Shown: positions 33,087-42,507 of the stretch, in pieces
Layout of the letters: each line of letters begins with the position of its first letter
Position numbering within the stretch: position 1 is the first letter of the stretch
Assembly: GCA_036268425.1 (NCBI GenBank)
Contig: DATAUE010000058.1
Coordinates: forward strand, 1 to 64,000
Length of the DNA: 64,000 nt
Direction of reading: 5' to 3'
Origin: DATARH01 sp036268425
GTDB taxonomy: Bacteria; Pseudomonadota; Alphaproteobacteria; ATCC43930; CGMCC-115725
The notes under the pieces: generated by a model
The model's database searches: none
The model's input: only the letters and a program-made list of their open reading frames with translations
Told to the model about the DNA's origin: nothing
Made by a program: the position numbers and the translations under genes

Positions 33087-34991
33087 ATGGTAGAGAGCAC
33101 CGCGTCGCAAGCTGCCGCCACCCCGCAAGAGGTGCACGGCCATTCGCCGCTCATGCAGAACCTGACGATCGCCGCGCTCGGTGTCGTCTATGGCGACATC
33201 GGCACGTCGCCGCTCTACGCGTTCAAGCAATGTTTCCATGACGCCTCGATGGTCACGACGCCCCGCATTTTCGGGGTGTTGTCGCTGATCGTCTGGGCGT
33301 TGACGATCGTCGTGACGCTGAAATACGTCGTGGTGCTGCTGCGCGCCGATAATCGTGGTGAAGGCGGCATCTTTGCGCTGACGGTGCTGGCATTGCGCGC
33401 GACGGCAGGGCGCCGCAACCGCTGGATCCTTCTTGCCGGTCTGGTCGGCGGCTCGCTGTTCTACGGCGACGGGGTGCTGACCCCGGCGATCTCTGTGATG
33501 AGCGCGGTCGAGGGGCTGGAGGTCAAGGCGCCGGAATTGCAGCCCTATGTGCTGCCCCTGACGCTGGCGCTGCTGATTGCGCTGTTTGTCGCGCAACGGC
33601 GCGGCACTGGCCGCGTCGGCGGGCTTTTCGGACCTGTCATCATCGTGTGGTTCACCGCGCTGGGGCTGCTCGGTCTCAACGAAATCGCGCGCCACCCCAT
33701 GATACTGTGGGCGATCAATCCCTATTACGGCCTCGATCTGATCATCAACGACCCCGAAGCCGGCTTTATCCTGCTTGGCGCCGTCGTACTCGCAGTGACC
33801 GGCGCTGAGGCTTTGTACGCCGATATGGGGCATTTCGGCCGTACCCCGATCCGGCGCGCCTGGCTGCGTTTTGTGTTTCCCTGCCTGCTGCTCAATTATT
33901 TTGGGCAGGGCGCGCTATTGCTGGCCAATCCCGATGCAGTCCAAAACCCGTTTTATCGGTTGGCGCCGGATTGGGCGGTTTACCCGCTGGTCGTGCTGGC
34001 GGCGATGGCCACGGTCATCGCCTCGCAGGCGGTCATTTCCGGCGCGTTTTCGCTGACCCGGCAGGCGGTGCAGCTCGGCTACCTGCCGCGCATGCAGGTG
34101 CGCCATACCTCGGAACAGGCGATGGGGCAGGTCTATGTTCCAGCGATCAACAACATCCTGATGATCGCGGTGGTGGCGACGGTGCTCGGCTTTCGCTCGT
34201 CGGATGCGCTCGGTTCGGCCTATGGGATCGCGGTGACAGGCACGATGACCGTCGATTCGCTTCTTGGCTTCACCTATCTGCTCTACGGCGCGCGCTGGCC
34301 GCTATGGCGGCTGGTGCCGGTTTTTCTGGTGTTCGCTACGGTCGATCTATCTTTCTTCGGCGCCAATCTGCTGAAATTGGCGGAAGGTGGCTGGTTCCCG
34401 CTGAGCATGGCGCTGACTGCCTGTACGATCATGACGGCCTGGATGTGGGGCCGCGCGCGTCTCGCCGAACGTCGCGCCAGCGGCGCGCTGCCCTTGCCGA
34501 TCCTACTGGAGAATCTCAACCCCGAGCGACCGATGCGGGTGCCGGGAACCGCCGTCTACATGTCGGCGCGGATCGACAATGTGCCGGCCGCGCTGCTGCA
34601 CAACATGAAGCACAACAAGATCTTGCACGAACGCAATGTCTTGATGACGGTCAAGACGGTCGACGTGCCGCGCCTGCCGGAAGCGGACCGGCTCGAGATC
34701 ACCCATCTCGACAAGAATTTTCACACGGTCACGATCCGCTACGGGTTTCTCGAAGAACCCGATATCCCGCGCGCCCTGGCATTGTGCCGGGTCGGCGGAT
34801 TTCGCTTCAACCTGATGGACACGTCGTTTTTTGTCGGCCGCGAAAAGGTCGTCTCGAACCGCAAGCGCGGTATCACCGCGCCGTTGAAGCATCTGTTCAT
34901 TCTGTTGACCAACCTCGCGCTCGACGCCACGGAATTTTTCCGCATCCCGGTCAACCGCATCGTCGAACTGGGCGGTCAAGTCGAAATCTAG
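33087..34991 (+). CDS. kup: Potassium transporter Kup (first of a tandem pair)
   Basis: This 634-residue inner-membrane protein is a KUP/HAK/KT potassium importer. It has LGVVYGDIGTSPLYA at the first membrane segment, LKYVVVLLRADNRGEGG, FYGDGVLTPAISVMSAVEG and about 12 membrane helices, with a cytoplasmic C-terminal domain of about 180 residues. It brings in K+ with H+. ATG 33087 has weak ribosome-binding context. A close paralogue follows 62 bases downstream. Confidence 0.95.
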   Translation: MVESTASQAAATPQEVHGHSPLMQNLTIAALGVVYGDIGTSPLYAFKQCFHDASMVTTPRIFGVLSLIVWALTIVVTLKYVVVLLRADNRGEGGIFALTVLALRATAGRRNRWILLAGLVGGSLFYGDGVLTPAISVMSAVEGLEVKAPELQPYVLPLTLALLIALFVAQRRGTGRVGGLFGPVIIVWFTALGLLGLNEIARHPMILWAINPYYGLDLIINDPEAGFILLGAVVLAVTGAEALYADMGHFGRTPIRRAWLRFVFPCLLLNYFGQGALLLANPDAVQNPFYRLAPDWAVYPLVVLAAMATVIASQAVISGAFSLTRQAVQLGYLPRMQVRHTSEQAMGQVYVPAINNILMIAVVATVLGFRSSDALGSAYGIAVTGTMTVDSLLGFTYLLYGARWPLWRLVPVFLVFATVDLSFFGANLLKLAEGGWFPLSMALTACTIMTAWMWGRARLAERRASGALPLPILLENLNPERPMRVPGTAVYMSARIDNVPAALLHNMKHNKILHERNVLMTVKTVDVPRLPEADRLEITHLDKNFHTVTIRYGFLEEPDIPRALALCRVGGFRFNLMDTSFFVGREKVVSNRKRGITAPLKHLFILLTNLALDATEFFRIPVNRIVELGGQVEI

Positions 34992-35053
34992 ACCGTTGAG
35001 ATTCAGGCTGCGGCCTCCCTGGCGAACGTCCAGGCGCACTTTCAGGAACCAAG

Positions 35054-36946
35054 ATGCCCCACAGTGCGGCTCTATCAGCCAGTTCTGTAAAGCCTGCCGT
35101 GAAACACAGCCTGACCGTGGCAGCGCTCGGCGTCGTCTACGGCGATATCGGCACCTCGCCGCTTTACGCCGTGCGCCAGTCGCTGATCGATTTCGGTGAT
35201 CTCAGCGAAGCGACGATCCTCGGGGCGTTATCGTTGATCGTGTGGGGGCTGGTGCTGATCGTGACGGTCAAATACGTCCTGGTCATCATGCGCGCCGACA
35301 ATCGCGGCGAAGGCGGCCTCCTGGCGTTGACCGCGCTGGTGTTGCGGCATAGCCGGCGCGGCAGCAAACGCTATCTCTGGGTCATGGGCGCGGGGCTGAT
35401 CGGGGCGGCGCTGTTCTATGGCGACGGCGTCATCACCCCGGCGATCTCGGTGCTGAGCGCGGTCGAGGGGCTCAAGGTCGCGACCCCGCTGTTCACCCCC
35501 TATGTCATCCCGATCGCGCTCGGCCTGCTGATCATCCTATTTTTCGTGCAGCGGCGCGGCACCGCAGTGCTTGGCGGGCTGTTCGGCCCGGTCATGCTGG
35601 TCTGGTTCGTCATACTGGCGGTGCTGGGGCTGACGGCCATCGTGCGGCAGCCGCGCATCCTCTTGGCGCTCAACCCGCTCTACGGCGTTCATGTCGTCGC
35701 CAGCGCGCCGTGGCGCGGTTTTCTGATGCTCGGCGCGGTGTTTCTCGCGGTAACAGGCACCGAGGCGCTTTATGCCGATATGGGACATTTCGGGCGCAAC
35801 CCGCTGCGCCGCGCCTGGTACATGATCGTTTTCCCGGCATTGCTGCTCAATTATTTCGGCCAGGGTGCCGAATTGCTGGGTAATCCGGCCGCGGTGGAAA
35901 ACCCGTTCTACCGGCTCGCGCCGGGCTGGGCCTTGCTGCCGCTGGTTATCCTTGCCTCGATCGCGACGATCATCGCGTCGCAAGCGGTCATCTCCGGGGC
36001 GTTCTCGATCACTCGCCAGGCAATCCAGCTCGGCTACCTGCCGCGACTCGAAGTGCGCCATACGTCAGAAACCGAGATCGGCCAGGTCTATGTGCCGCGG
36101 ATCAATGCCGGGCTGCTGCTCGCGGTCATCATTCTGGTTCTCGGGTTCCAGACGTCGGACAATCTTGGCGCGGCCTACGGCATCGCGGTCAGCGGCATGA
36201 TGGCAATCACCAGCGTGCTGGCATTTCTGTACATGCGCGGCCAGGGCTGGAACCTCTATCTGGCGATCGCGGTATTCGGCGCGTTCGGCGTGATCGACTT
36301 GACGTTTTTTGCCGCCAACGTGCTGAAAATCGCCGAGGGCGGCTGGTTTCCGATCGTCGTGGCGACGCTGGTTTTCGCGGTCATGGGCACCTGGTGGCGG
36401 GGCCGCCGCATCCTCGCCGAAGAACGCGCGCGCGACGCGATGCCGCTTGAGGTGTTTGTCGAAACGCAGCACCCCGAGCGCTCGGTGCGCGTACCGGGCA
36501 CGGCCATCTTTATGACGCGCGACCTGACCTATGTGCCGGTGGCGCTGCTGCACGCACTAAAGCACTACAAGGTATTGCACCAGCGCGTGGTGATGATGCA
36601 GGTCGACACGGAAGATGTGCCGCACGTCCCGACCGAACGCCGCCTCGAGGTCAACGAGGTCGGCAAGGGTTTTTACACGATGCGGGTGCGCTATGGCTTT
36701 ATGGACGAGCCCAACCTGATGCGCGCACTGGCGCAATGCCGGATGCAGCATTTCCACATAAACCTGATGGAAACCTCGTTCATCATCGGGCGCGAGCGAT
36801 TGCGCACCCGCGCCGCGCACAGCGCCTTCTGGCGCTGGCGCGACCGGCTGTTCATCCTGTTGAGCAATCTGGCGCTCGATGCGACGGAGTTTTTTCACAT
36901 TCCGCCGAACCGCGTTGTCGAACTCGGCGGCCAGATCGAGATTTAA
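35054..36946 (+). CDS. kup: Potassium transporter Kup (second of a tandem pair)
   Basis: This 630-residue protein is similar to the preceding kup over its whole length, sharing LGVVYGDIGTSPLYA, RADNRGEGG, FYGDGVITPAISVLSAVEG and the closing ELGGQ(V/I)EI tail. About 12 membrane segments are predicted. ATG 35054 has AGGAA 6 bases upstream. The two genes were probably made by tandem duplication; differences in the pore region or C-terminal domain may give different affinity or regulation. Confidence 0.95.
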   Translation: MPHSAALSASSVKPAVKHSLTVAALGVVYGDIGTSPLYAVRQSLIDFGDLSEATILGALSLIVWGLVLIVTVKYVLVIMRADNRGEGGLLALTALVLRHSRRGSKRYLWVMGAGLIGAALFYGDGVITPAISVLSAVEGLKVATPLFTPYVIPIALGLLIILFFVQRRGTAVLGGLFGPVMLVWFVILAVLGLTAIVRQPRILLALNPLYGVHVVASAPWRGFLMLGAVFLAVTGTEALYADMGHFGRNPLRRAWYMIVFPALLLNYFGQGAELLGNPAAVENPFYRLAPGWALLPLVILASIATIIASQAVISGAFSITRQAIQLGYLPRLEVRHTSETEIGQVYVPRINAGLLLAVIILVLGFQTSDNLGAAYGIAVSGMMAITSVLAFLYMRGQGWNLYLAIAVFGAFGVIDLTFFAANVLKIAEGGWFPIVVATLVFAVMGTWWRGRRILAEERARDAMPLEVFVETQHPERSVRVPGTAIFMTRDLTYVPVALLHALKHYKVLHQRVVMMQVDTEDVPHVPTERRLEVNEVGKGFYTMRVRYGFMDEPNLMRALAQCRMQHFHINLMETSFIIGRERLRTRAAHSAFWRWRDRLFILLSNLALDATEFFHIPPNRVVELGGQIEI

Positions 36947-36988
36947 GCAAGCCCTCCGACAGCCGCCGCGATCAGCGGGCGCCGGCGC

Positions 36989-37696
36989 TCAGTGAATGTC
37001 GGCTTGTTCCTTGAACGCCTGACGCAGGTGCTCGATCGAGAAGCCGGGCTTTTTCGACGCTTCGATGACGACGCGTTCGCGCCGGGTCAGCAGGTCGATC
37101 GCCGCCGGGATTTTCTCGATAACATCGTGCGGTACGACGACGGCGCCGTGGCGGTCGCAATGAATCACGTCATTGGCCGAGACGACCATGCCGAAGACGC
37201 TGACCGTGCCGCCGAACTCGACGAGATGAACATGCGCGTGGCTCGGCATGATCGAACCGGCGAGCACGATGAAATTCGGCGCCATCGCATCGAGATCGCG
37301 CACCGAACCGTCAGTGATGACGCCGGCGCAGCCAAGCCCGGCATGCACATGCGTCTGCACCTCGCCCCAGAACGCACCAAAGCCGGTATCGGGTCCGTCG
37401 ATGTCCTGGATCACGGCAATGCTCGGCATCGGCTGCTCGGCGACGTGTTCGTAATAGCCGAGACGGATCGTATTGGCGCTGTCGCGGTCGCGCGGATGCG
37501 GCTCGCGCGAACGAATGAGGGCGGTGCGGGCAAACGCGACGACGGGCTTCATCTCGGGGAAGGCGGCGACGACCGGGCGGCGGGTAAAGCCCATCGCCCG
37601 GCGAGCCGGCGCGACGACTTCGAGCGCGTTGCAGATGGTCGGAGTATCCCAGGCGGTCAGGGCCTGCAGGCTGGCGAGGCTGGGGAAGGACGGCAT
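36989..37696 (-). CDS. RraA-like family protein
   Basis: This 235-residue protein is of the RraA/4-hydroxy-4-methyl-2-oxoglutarate aldolase type. Motif ADGLGCAGVITDGSVRDLDAM (written in part GVITDGSVRDLD) contains the metal/pyruvate-binding Asp and Arg, and GTVSVFGMVVSANDVIHCD is typical. Members are either aldolases for 4-carboxy-4-hydroxy-2-oxoadipate-type acids or regulators of RNase E. Surrounding catabolic genes favour an aldolase. The start is ATG 37696, with GGAG upstream. It converges with kup. Confidence 0.85.
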   Translation of the reverse strand: MPSFPSLASLQALTAWDTPTICNALEVVAPARRAMGFTRRPVVAAFPEMKPVVAFARTALIRSREPHPRDRDSANTIRLGYYEHVAEQPMPSIAVIQDIDGPDTGFGAFWGEVQTHVHAGLGCAGVITDGSVRDLDAMAPNFIVLAGSIMPSHAHVHLVEFGGTVSVFGMVVSANDVIHCDRHGAVVVPHDVIEKIPAAIDLLTRRERVVIEASKKPGFSIEHLRQAFKEQADIH

Positions 37697-37872
37697 CGGC
37701 GTGTCTCCAGGTTTTGGGCGGGGGTTTCGCGCGTCGCTTTATGGGCAATGCCGTCGCCCCGCAAGGGCTTTTCGGTGGCCCTGGTTTCGCGCATCATCGC
37801 GATCACACCGTATCAAGCTGGCCGCTTCGGAGAGCGAGCTGTGATCTACACCGTCGCCGCGTAGCTTCTGCG

Positions 37873-39024
37873 ATGAGCAATTCTCCGGATTTCGGGCGGC
37901 AGCGCCGTGCCGACTTTCTGCTGGCTGACGGCGTTGCGCATCTCAATCACGGCGGCTATGGCGCAACGCCGCGCCGCGTGCTCGATGCCGCGCAATATTG
38001 GCGCGGGCGCATGGAAGCCGACCCGACGACATTTTTTCGGCGCGACCTGTTGCCGGGGTTACGCCATGCTGCCGACCGGATCGCCGGGTTTCTCGGCGGG
38101 CATGGCGACGACTGGGTGTTTGTCGAGAACGCCACCTCCGGCCTCAATGCGATCATCGCGTCGCTGACGTTGCGGCCCGGCGACGAATTGCTGTGCCTGT
38201 CGCAGGTGTACGGCGCTGTCGCCAATGCGCTGCGCTATCATGCCGCGCGCAACGGCGCGCGGCTCGTCCAGATCGACGTGCCGGTGCCGTTTGTCGATCC
38301 GCAACCGTTGTTGCAAAGGCTGGCGGCGGCAATCAACCCACGCACCCGGCTTGCGGTCTTCGACCATATTCCGTCGGCCAGTGCCGCGATCCTGCCGATC
38401 CGCGACATGGCGGCGGTGTGCCACGCACATGGTGTCCCGGTTGCGGTTGACGGCGCGCATGCACCGGGCCAGTTGGCGCTCGACGTCCCGGCGCTCGGCG
38501 TCGATTGGTACGTCGGCAACCTGCACAAATGGGCGTTTGCGGCAAAAGGCACGGCAATCCTGTGGTGCACGCCGGAACGGCAGGCGGCCTTGCATCCGAC
38601 TGCGATCTCACACGCGCTTGGCCAGGGCTTTACCGCGGAGTTCGACTACACCGGCACCCGCGACAATTCGCATTGGCTGGCAGCGCCGGCGGCGCTCGAT
38701 TACATCGATGGCCTCGGCGCCGAGGCTATGCGGGCGCACAACACGGCGCTGGCAGGGAAAGCCGGCGTGTTATTGACGGAAAGCTGGTGTAGCGAGTCGG
38801 CTGCCGGGTCCGAATTTTGCGGGTCGATGGTCGCCGTGCGGCTGCCGGGACATGGTGATCGAGACGCCGCCCGCGCGCTCGGTGCGCGCCTCAGCGATGA
38901 GCACCGCATAACGGCCGGCGTGATGGTCCTCGACGGCGCGCTGTGGATACGGGTGTCGGCGCAGGTTTATAACGAACTGGCCGATTACGAGCACCTCGCA
39001 GCGATCGGCAAGTCATTGATTTAG
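37873..39024 (+). CDS. Class V aminotransferase fold PLP enzyme
   Basis: This 383-residue protein is of the class V aminotransferase (isopenicillin N epimerase-like) group. It has LNHGGYGATPRRVLDA, FVENATSGLNAIIASL, VDGAHAPGQLALDVPALGVDWYVG and the PLP lysine in NLHKWAFAAKG. Reaction (epimerase, desulfurase, transaminase or hydrolase) is not decided by these motifs. The start is ATG 37873; an earlier in-frame ATG gives an unrelated N-terminus. It converges with the next gene behind a strong hairpin. Confidence 0.85.
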   Translation: MSNSPDFGRQRRADFLLADGVAHLNHGGYGATPRRVLDAAQYWRGRMEADPTTFFRRDLLPGLRHAADRIAGFLGGHGDDWVFVENATSGLNAIIASLTLRPGDELLCLSQVYGAVANALRYHAARNGARLVQIDVPVPFVDPQPLLQRLAAAINPRTRLAVFDHIPSASAAILPIRDMAAVCHAHGVPVAVDGAHAPGQLALDVPALGVDWYVGNLHKWAFAAKGTAILWCTPERQAALHPTAISHALGQGFTAEFDYTGTRDNSHWLAAPAALDYIDGLGAEAMRAHNTALAGKAGVLLTESWCSESAAGSEFCGSMVAVRLPGHGDRDAARALGARLSDEHRITAGVMVLDGALWIRVSAQVYNELADYEHLAAIGKSLI

Positions 39025-39058
39025 ATACTAAAGCCAGGAATGGGCTAATCTGACGCCT

Positions 39059-39094
39059 GTCGTACACGGCCCCTCGTACGGGGCCATGTACGAC
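39059..39094. terminator. Convergent-gene hairpin terminator
   Basis: A 15-bp stem with one C/A mismatch (39059-39073 with 39080-39094) and a 6-base loop lies between the ends of the class V aminotransferase and the Rossmann enzyme. It is symmetric, so it can serve both directions. No T-run is present. Confidence 0.6.
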
Positions 39095-39101
39095 GAGATG
39101 G

Positions 39102-40169
39102 TCAGGCGGCGGCCTTGCGGTTGGTGGCGAGGCGCTCGTCGACCTGGGCAACGGTTTTGTCGACGGTCGCGTTCTTCATGCCGTACTGCGCGGCGATCAG
39201 TTGCACGAGGCGATCGGTGCGCTCGATGTTCGGCACGCCGTTGTTGAGGGCGCGCGCCGCCGATGACGGGCGGACGAGGTCGTTTGCGGCGGCGGCATAT
39301 TTCTCGAACGGCACGAGATCGCCGCGCGACGCACCCATTTTTTCGCAGACATCGCACACGAAATTATAGACCGAGCGCGACGCCTCGACGTCCTGATGGA
39401 CGGCGTCCTTGATGTCGATCGCGCTGTCCTTGGTGACGCACCGATAATTTCCAGTCAGCAGCATCGCCCATTTGGCGAGCGGCACAAAAATCGAATCGTG
39501 CACCCGCAGTTTGACCGGCAACTCGATCTTGGCGCCGCCAGCATCGAAACGGGCGGCGTCGACATCCTTCTCCATGCTGCGCAGGATGCCGGTGCCCTTG
39601 TCGGAGTCGAACGCCGCAACCTTGAAGTTGGTCGGCAGGGTGACCTGCAGGAAGTTGATCTTTTCGCCGGGCGGACGGATCGCCTGGGGGTCGGGACTGC
39701 ACAGGGTCAGGAGGCCGGGGGTGAAATTGTCCCACACGCTGGCATCGGTAAAGGCGGGCTTGAGCGAGTCGGCGTTGAGGCCGGGGATGCGTTTCAGATA
39801 AGGCAGCGGCGGCATGTTCATAATCGACATCGTCGGCACCTTGCTGATGGCGACCGCGTCGAGCAATTCGCGCACGCCGGGCGAGCGGTATTGCGGCTCC
39901 TGCATCGCGAGGCAGACGAGATCGAAATCGGCCGGCTTTACGTCGGCCGGGCCAGCGGCGCGCAGGCTGCCGGGGAGCTTGCGCGAATCGAGTTCGATCT
40001 GGTCCTTGCGGCCGCGGATCGGCATGCGGACATGCGCGCCGTCGGTGTTGAACGCCTCGACCTCGTTCGGCAGGCAGACCATCGTGATCTTGTGGCCGCC
40101 GAACAGCAGCTTGGTCGCGAGGAGCGAGCCGTAGGAAGCTCCCAGAATAAGAATGTTGTAAGCCGGCAT
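39102..40169 (-). CDS. Ketopantoate reductase-like Rossmann protein
   Basis: This 355-residue protein has an N-terminal Rossmann fold with ILILGASYGSLLATKLLFGG (a G-x-x-x-G-x-x-x type dinucleotide loop) and a C-terminal helical domain reminiscent of the ApbA/PanE ketopantoate reductase group, but the similarity is loose and it is longer than PanE (about 300). Substrate is not known. The start is ATG 40169. Confidence 0.65.
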   Translation of the reverse strand: MPAYNILILGASYGSLLATKLLFGGHKITMVCLPNEVEAFNTDGAHVRMPIRGRKDQIELDSRKLPGSLRAAGPADVKPADFDLVCLAMQEPQYRSPGVRELLDAVAISKVPTMSIMNMPPLPYLKRIPGLNADSLKPAFTDASVWDNFTPGLLTLCSPDPQAIRPPGEKINFLQVTLPTNFKVAAFDSDKGTGILRSMEKDVDAARFDAGGAKIELPVKLRVHDSIFVPLAKWAMLLTGNYRCVTKDSAIDIKDAVHQDVEASRSVYNFVCDVCEKMGASRGDLVPFEKYAAAANDLVRPSSAARALNNGVPNIERTDRLVQLIAAQYGMKNATVDKTVAQVDERLATNRKAAA

Positions 40170-40222
40170 ATGCCCGTCCTCCCGGTGCGAAATGGGGTGA
40201 ATTGGCGGCAGGATATCGGCGA

Positions 40223-41080
40223 TCAGTCGCCGGCCGCAAGGATCGCGGCCAATCCCGCCCGGTAATTCGGATAGCGCAGCGTCAGCCCGAGTTCGCGCTT
40301 GATCCGTTCGTTCGAGACCCGCTTGTTATCGTCGTAGAAGCTGCGCGCCATCGGCGACAGTGCCGCCGCCTCGAACGGCACCAGCGGCGGCATCGGCCGG
40401 CCGAGCAGACGGGCGGCTTCTTCGATCACCGCGGCAGGCGAGGCCGGTTCATCGTCGCAGACATTGTAGACGGCGCCCGGCCGCGGGCGCGTCATCGAAG
40501 CATGCAGCACGCTGGCGATGTCCTCGACATGGGCACGGGAAAAGACCTGGCCCGGCTTGTCGACGCGTTTCGCGGTGCCGGCGCGCACCGTGTCGAGCGC
40601 GCTGCGACCCGGTCCGTAAATGCCGGCGAGGCGGAAGATGTGAGTGGGGACGCCGCGCTCGCGATGCAGATCGAGCCAGTCGGCCTCGGCGCTTACCCGG
40701 CGCCGGCCGCGCTCGCCCGTGGGGCGCAATTCGGCCGTTTCATCGACCCAGGCGCCGCTGCGGTCGCCATAGACGCTCGTGGTTGACAGATAGCCGACCC
40801 AGGCAAGCCCCGGCGTCGCGGCGATTTCGCCGCCGTGACAGTCGAGCACCGGATCGCCGTCCGGCTGGGGCGGCACCGAAACCAGAATATGCGTAACACC
40901 GGATAAAATTTCTACCGGCAATGGCCGTCTGCGCTCGAAGCGATGAATGGGGCAGCCCGAATCGGCAACCGCCTCCGGATTGCGAGATGTCCCTTCGATC
41001 CGCCATCCTTCGGCCGCGAGCCGGTTGGCCAGCACCCGCGCCGTATAGCCCATGCCGAAGCAGAACAGATGCGGCCGCAC
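40223..41080 (-). CDS. NAD-dependent epimerase/dehydratase family protein (YeeZ-like)
   Basis: This 285-residue protein is an SDR-extended type enzyme. The dinucleotide loop is CFGMGYTARVLANRLA, the catalytic-like motif STTSVYGDRSG and a GQVFSRAHVEDIA segment are as in YeeZ-type proteins. Role unknown; the family may act in cell-envelope sugar metabolism. It ends 53 bases upstream of the Rossmann protein start and starts 5 bases past the MFS stop, so transcription from MFS onwards may continue into both. Confidence 0.8.
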   Translation of the reverse strand: MRPHLFCFGMGYTARVLANRLAAEGWRIEGTSRNPEAVADSGCPIHRFERRRPLPVEILSGVTHILVSVPPQPDGDPVLDCHGGEIAATPGLAWVGYLSTTSVYGDRSGAWVDETAELRPTGERGRRRVSAEADWLDLHRERGVPTHIFRLAGIYGPGRSALDTVRAGTAKRVDKPGQVFSRAHVEDIASVLHASMTRPRPGAVYNVCDDEPASPAAVIEEAARLLGRPMPPLVPFEAAALSPMARSFYDDNKRVSNERIKRELGLTLRYPNYRAGLAAILAAGD

Positions 41081-41085
41081 CGCGC

Positions 41086-42435
41086 TTAAATACCGCGCTC
41101 TGCCGCGACCGCGGCGGCGCGGGCCGGTGCGTCTTCAAGGGCCGCGGCAACCACATTGTGCCGCAGCCGCGTCAGCAGCCAGAAAACAACGGAAACACCG
41201 GCGCCGATCGCCAGCGGCAGACGCAGGCCGAAATGCTCGCTCGCCGTGCCGACCAATACCGCACCAACCGCTGGTCCGGCGCGGAAGATCATGCCGTAAA
41301 GCGCCATCACCCGGCCGCGCATGCGGCTGTCCACCGCCGCCTGGATCAGGGTCTGCGCGCCGGTGCCGGTGATCGTCATCGCTGCCCCGGCGACAAAGAC
41401 GCACGGCAACGCGAGATAGAACCGGTCGGTCGCGGTGAAGGCGAGGATCGCCAGTGACATCATCAAGGTCGCCGCCAGGACAAATCGTGCCAGACCGGCC
41501 ACCGCCGGGCGGAACACCATCCAGGTGCCGCCGCAAATCGCGCCCAACCCGACCGTCGAGGTCAGCATCGACAGGCCTTGCGGCCCGCGCCCGAAGACGC
41601 TGTCGGCAAAACCAGGAAACAGCTCGACAAAGCCGCGCGTGCCGATCGTCGTTACCGCGAACAGCAACAGCATCGGGCCGATGCCGGGGTGCCGGCTGGC
41701 ATAGGCATAGGCCTCGATCGAGGCGCGGATCGCATTCTGCCGCGGCCCCGCCGCGATCGGCGGCAAATCGCGCAATTTCATCAGCGATATCTGAAACGCA
41801 ATATAGCTAAGCGCGTTGGCGGCAAAGGCGGCGGCGATGCCGACCTCGGCAATCAGCACTCCGGCGATCGCCGGGCCGATAAAGCGGGCGGAATTGAAGA
41901 TGATCGAGTTGATCGCCAGCGCCGACGGCAGCGAGGCCCGGTCGACCAGATTGGGGATCAGCGCGAGGCGTGCCGGCTGCGCGATCGAACTGGCAATGCC
42001 GAGCGCCAGCACGAGGCCGAACAACACATGAATGCCGATCGTGTCGGTCGCGACCAGAAGCGCCAGCAGACTTGCCTGAACGCAGCCGCAAAGCTGCGTA
42101 ATGCGGATGATCCAGACGCGGTCGCGGCGATCCGCCAAGACGCCGGCAATCGGGCTCAGTACCAGCGCCGGCATGAAATCGGCGAGCGAGACCAGCCCGA
42201 GCCAGGTGCCGGAATGCGTCAATGTCCAGGCGAGCCAGCCGACCGCAACCCGCTGCAGCCACAGCCCGGTCAGCGAAATGCTGTTGCCGCTGATATAAAC
42301 TCGATAATTGCGGTTGGCGAACGCCCGGGCGATGTTGTCGAACCCGCTGGCCCGGGTAATCGACCGGTGCAGCTGCTGAAAAGCCAAAGGTGTGTGCGCT
42401 CCGGTCTGCGTGTCGGCCGATGCATGGTAGAGCAA
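41086..42435 (-). CDS. MFS transporter (EntS-like, MFS_3 family)
   Basis: This 449-residue protein is a major facilitator of the EntS/MFS_3 type. About 12 membrane helices are seen, with NRNYRVYISGNSISLTGLW and AGVLADRRDRVWIIRITQL typical of the family. EntS exports siderophores; substrate here unknown. The start is uncertain: TTG 42435 opens the frame but no strong ribosome-binding site is present, and the first 35 residues are not hydrophobic. Confidence 0.82.
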   Translation of the reverse strand: MLYHASADTQTGAHTPLAFQQLHRSITRASGFDNIARAFANRNYRVYISGNSISLTGLWLQRVAVGWLAWTLTHSGTWLGLVSLADFMPALVLSPIAGVLADRRDRVWIIRITQLCGCVQASLLALLVATDTIGIHVLFGLVLALGIASSIAQPARLALIPNLVDRASLPSALAINSIIFNSARFIGPAIAGVLIAEVGIAAAFAANALSYIAFQISLMKLRDLPPIAAGPRQNAIRASIEAYAYASRHPGIGPMLLLFAVTTIGTRGFVELFPGFADSVFGRGPQGLSMLTSTVGLGAICGGTWMVFRPAVAGLARFVLAATLMMSLAILAFTATDRFYLALPCVFVAGAAMTITGTGAQTLIQAAVDSRMRGRVMALYGMIFRAGPAVGAVLVGTASEHFGLRLPLAIGAGVSVVFWLLTRLRHNVVAAALEDAPARAAAVAAERGI

Positions 42436-42507
42436 ATCTCCGGCAAATCGAGTCGGCGCGGCGGCACCGCAAGCAAATTTTACCCCGGATTTTGTTGGGT
42501 CGGATCG

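Noticed and set aside
41578..42507. N-terminal extension of the TPR gene
   Set aside because: Antisense to the MFS gene; a signal peptide starts at ATG 42508.
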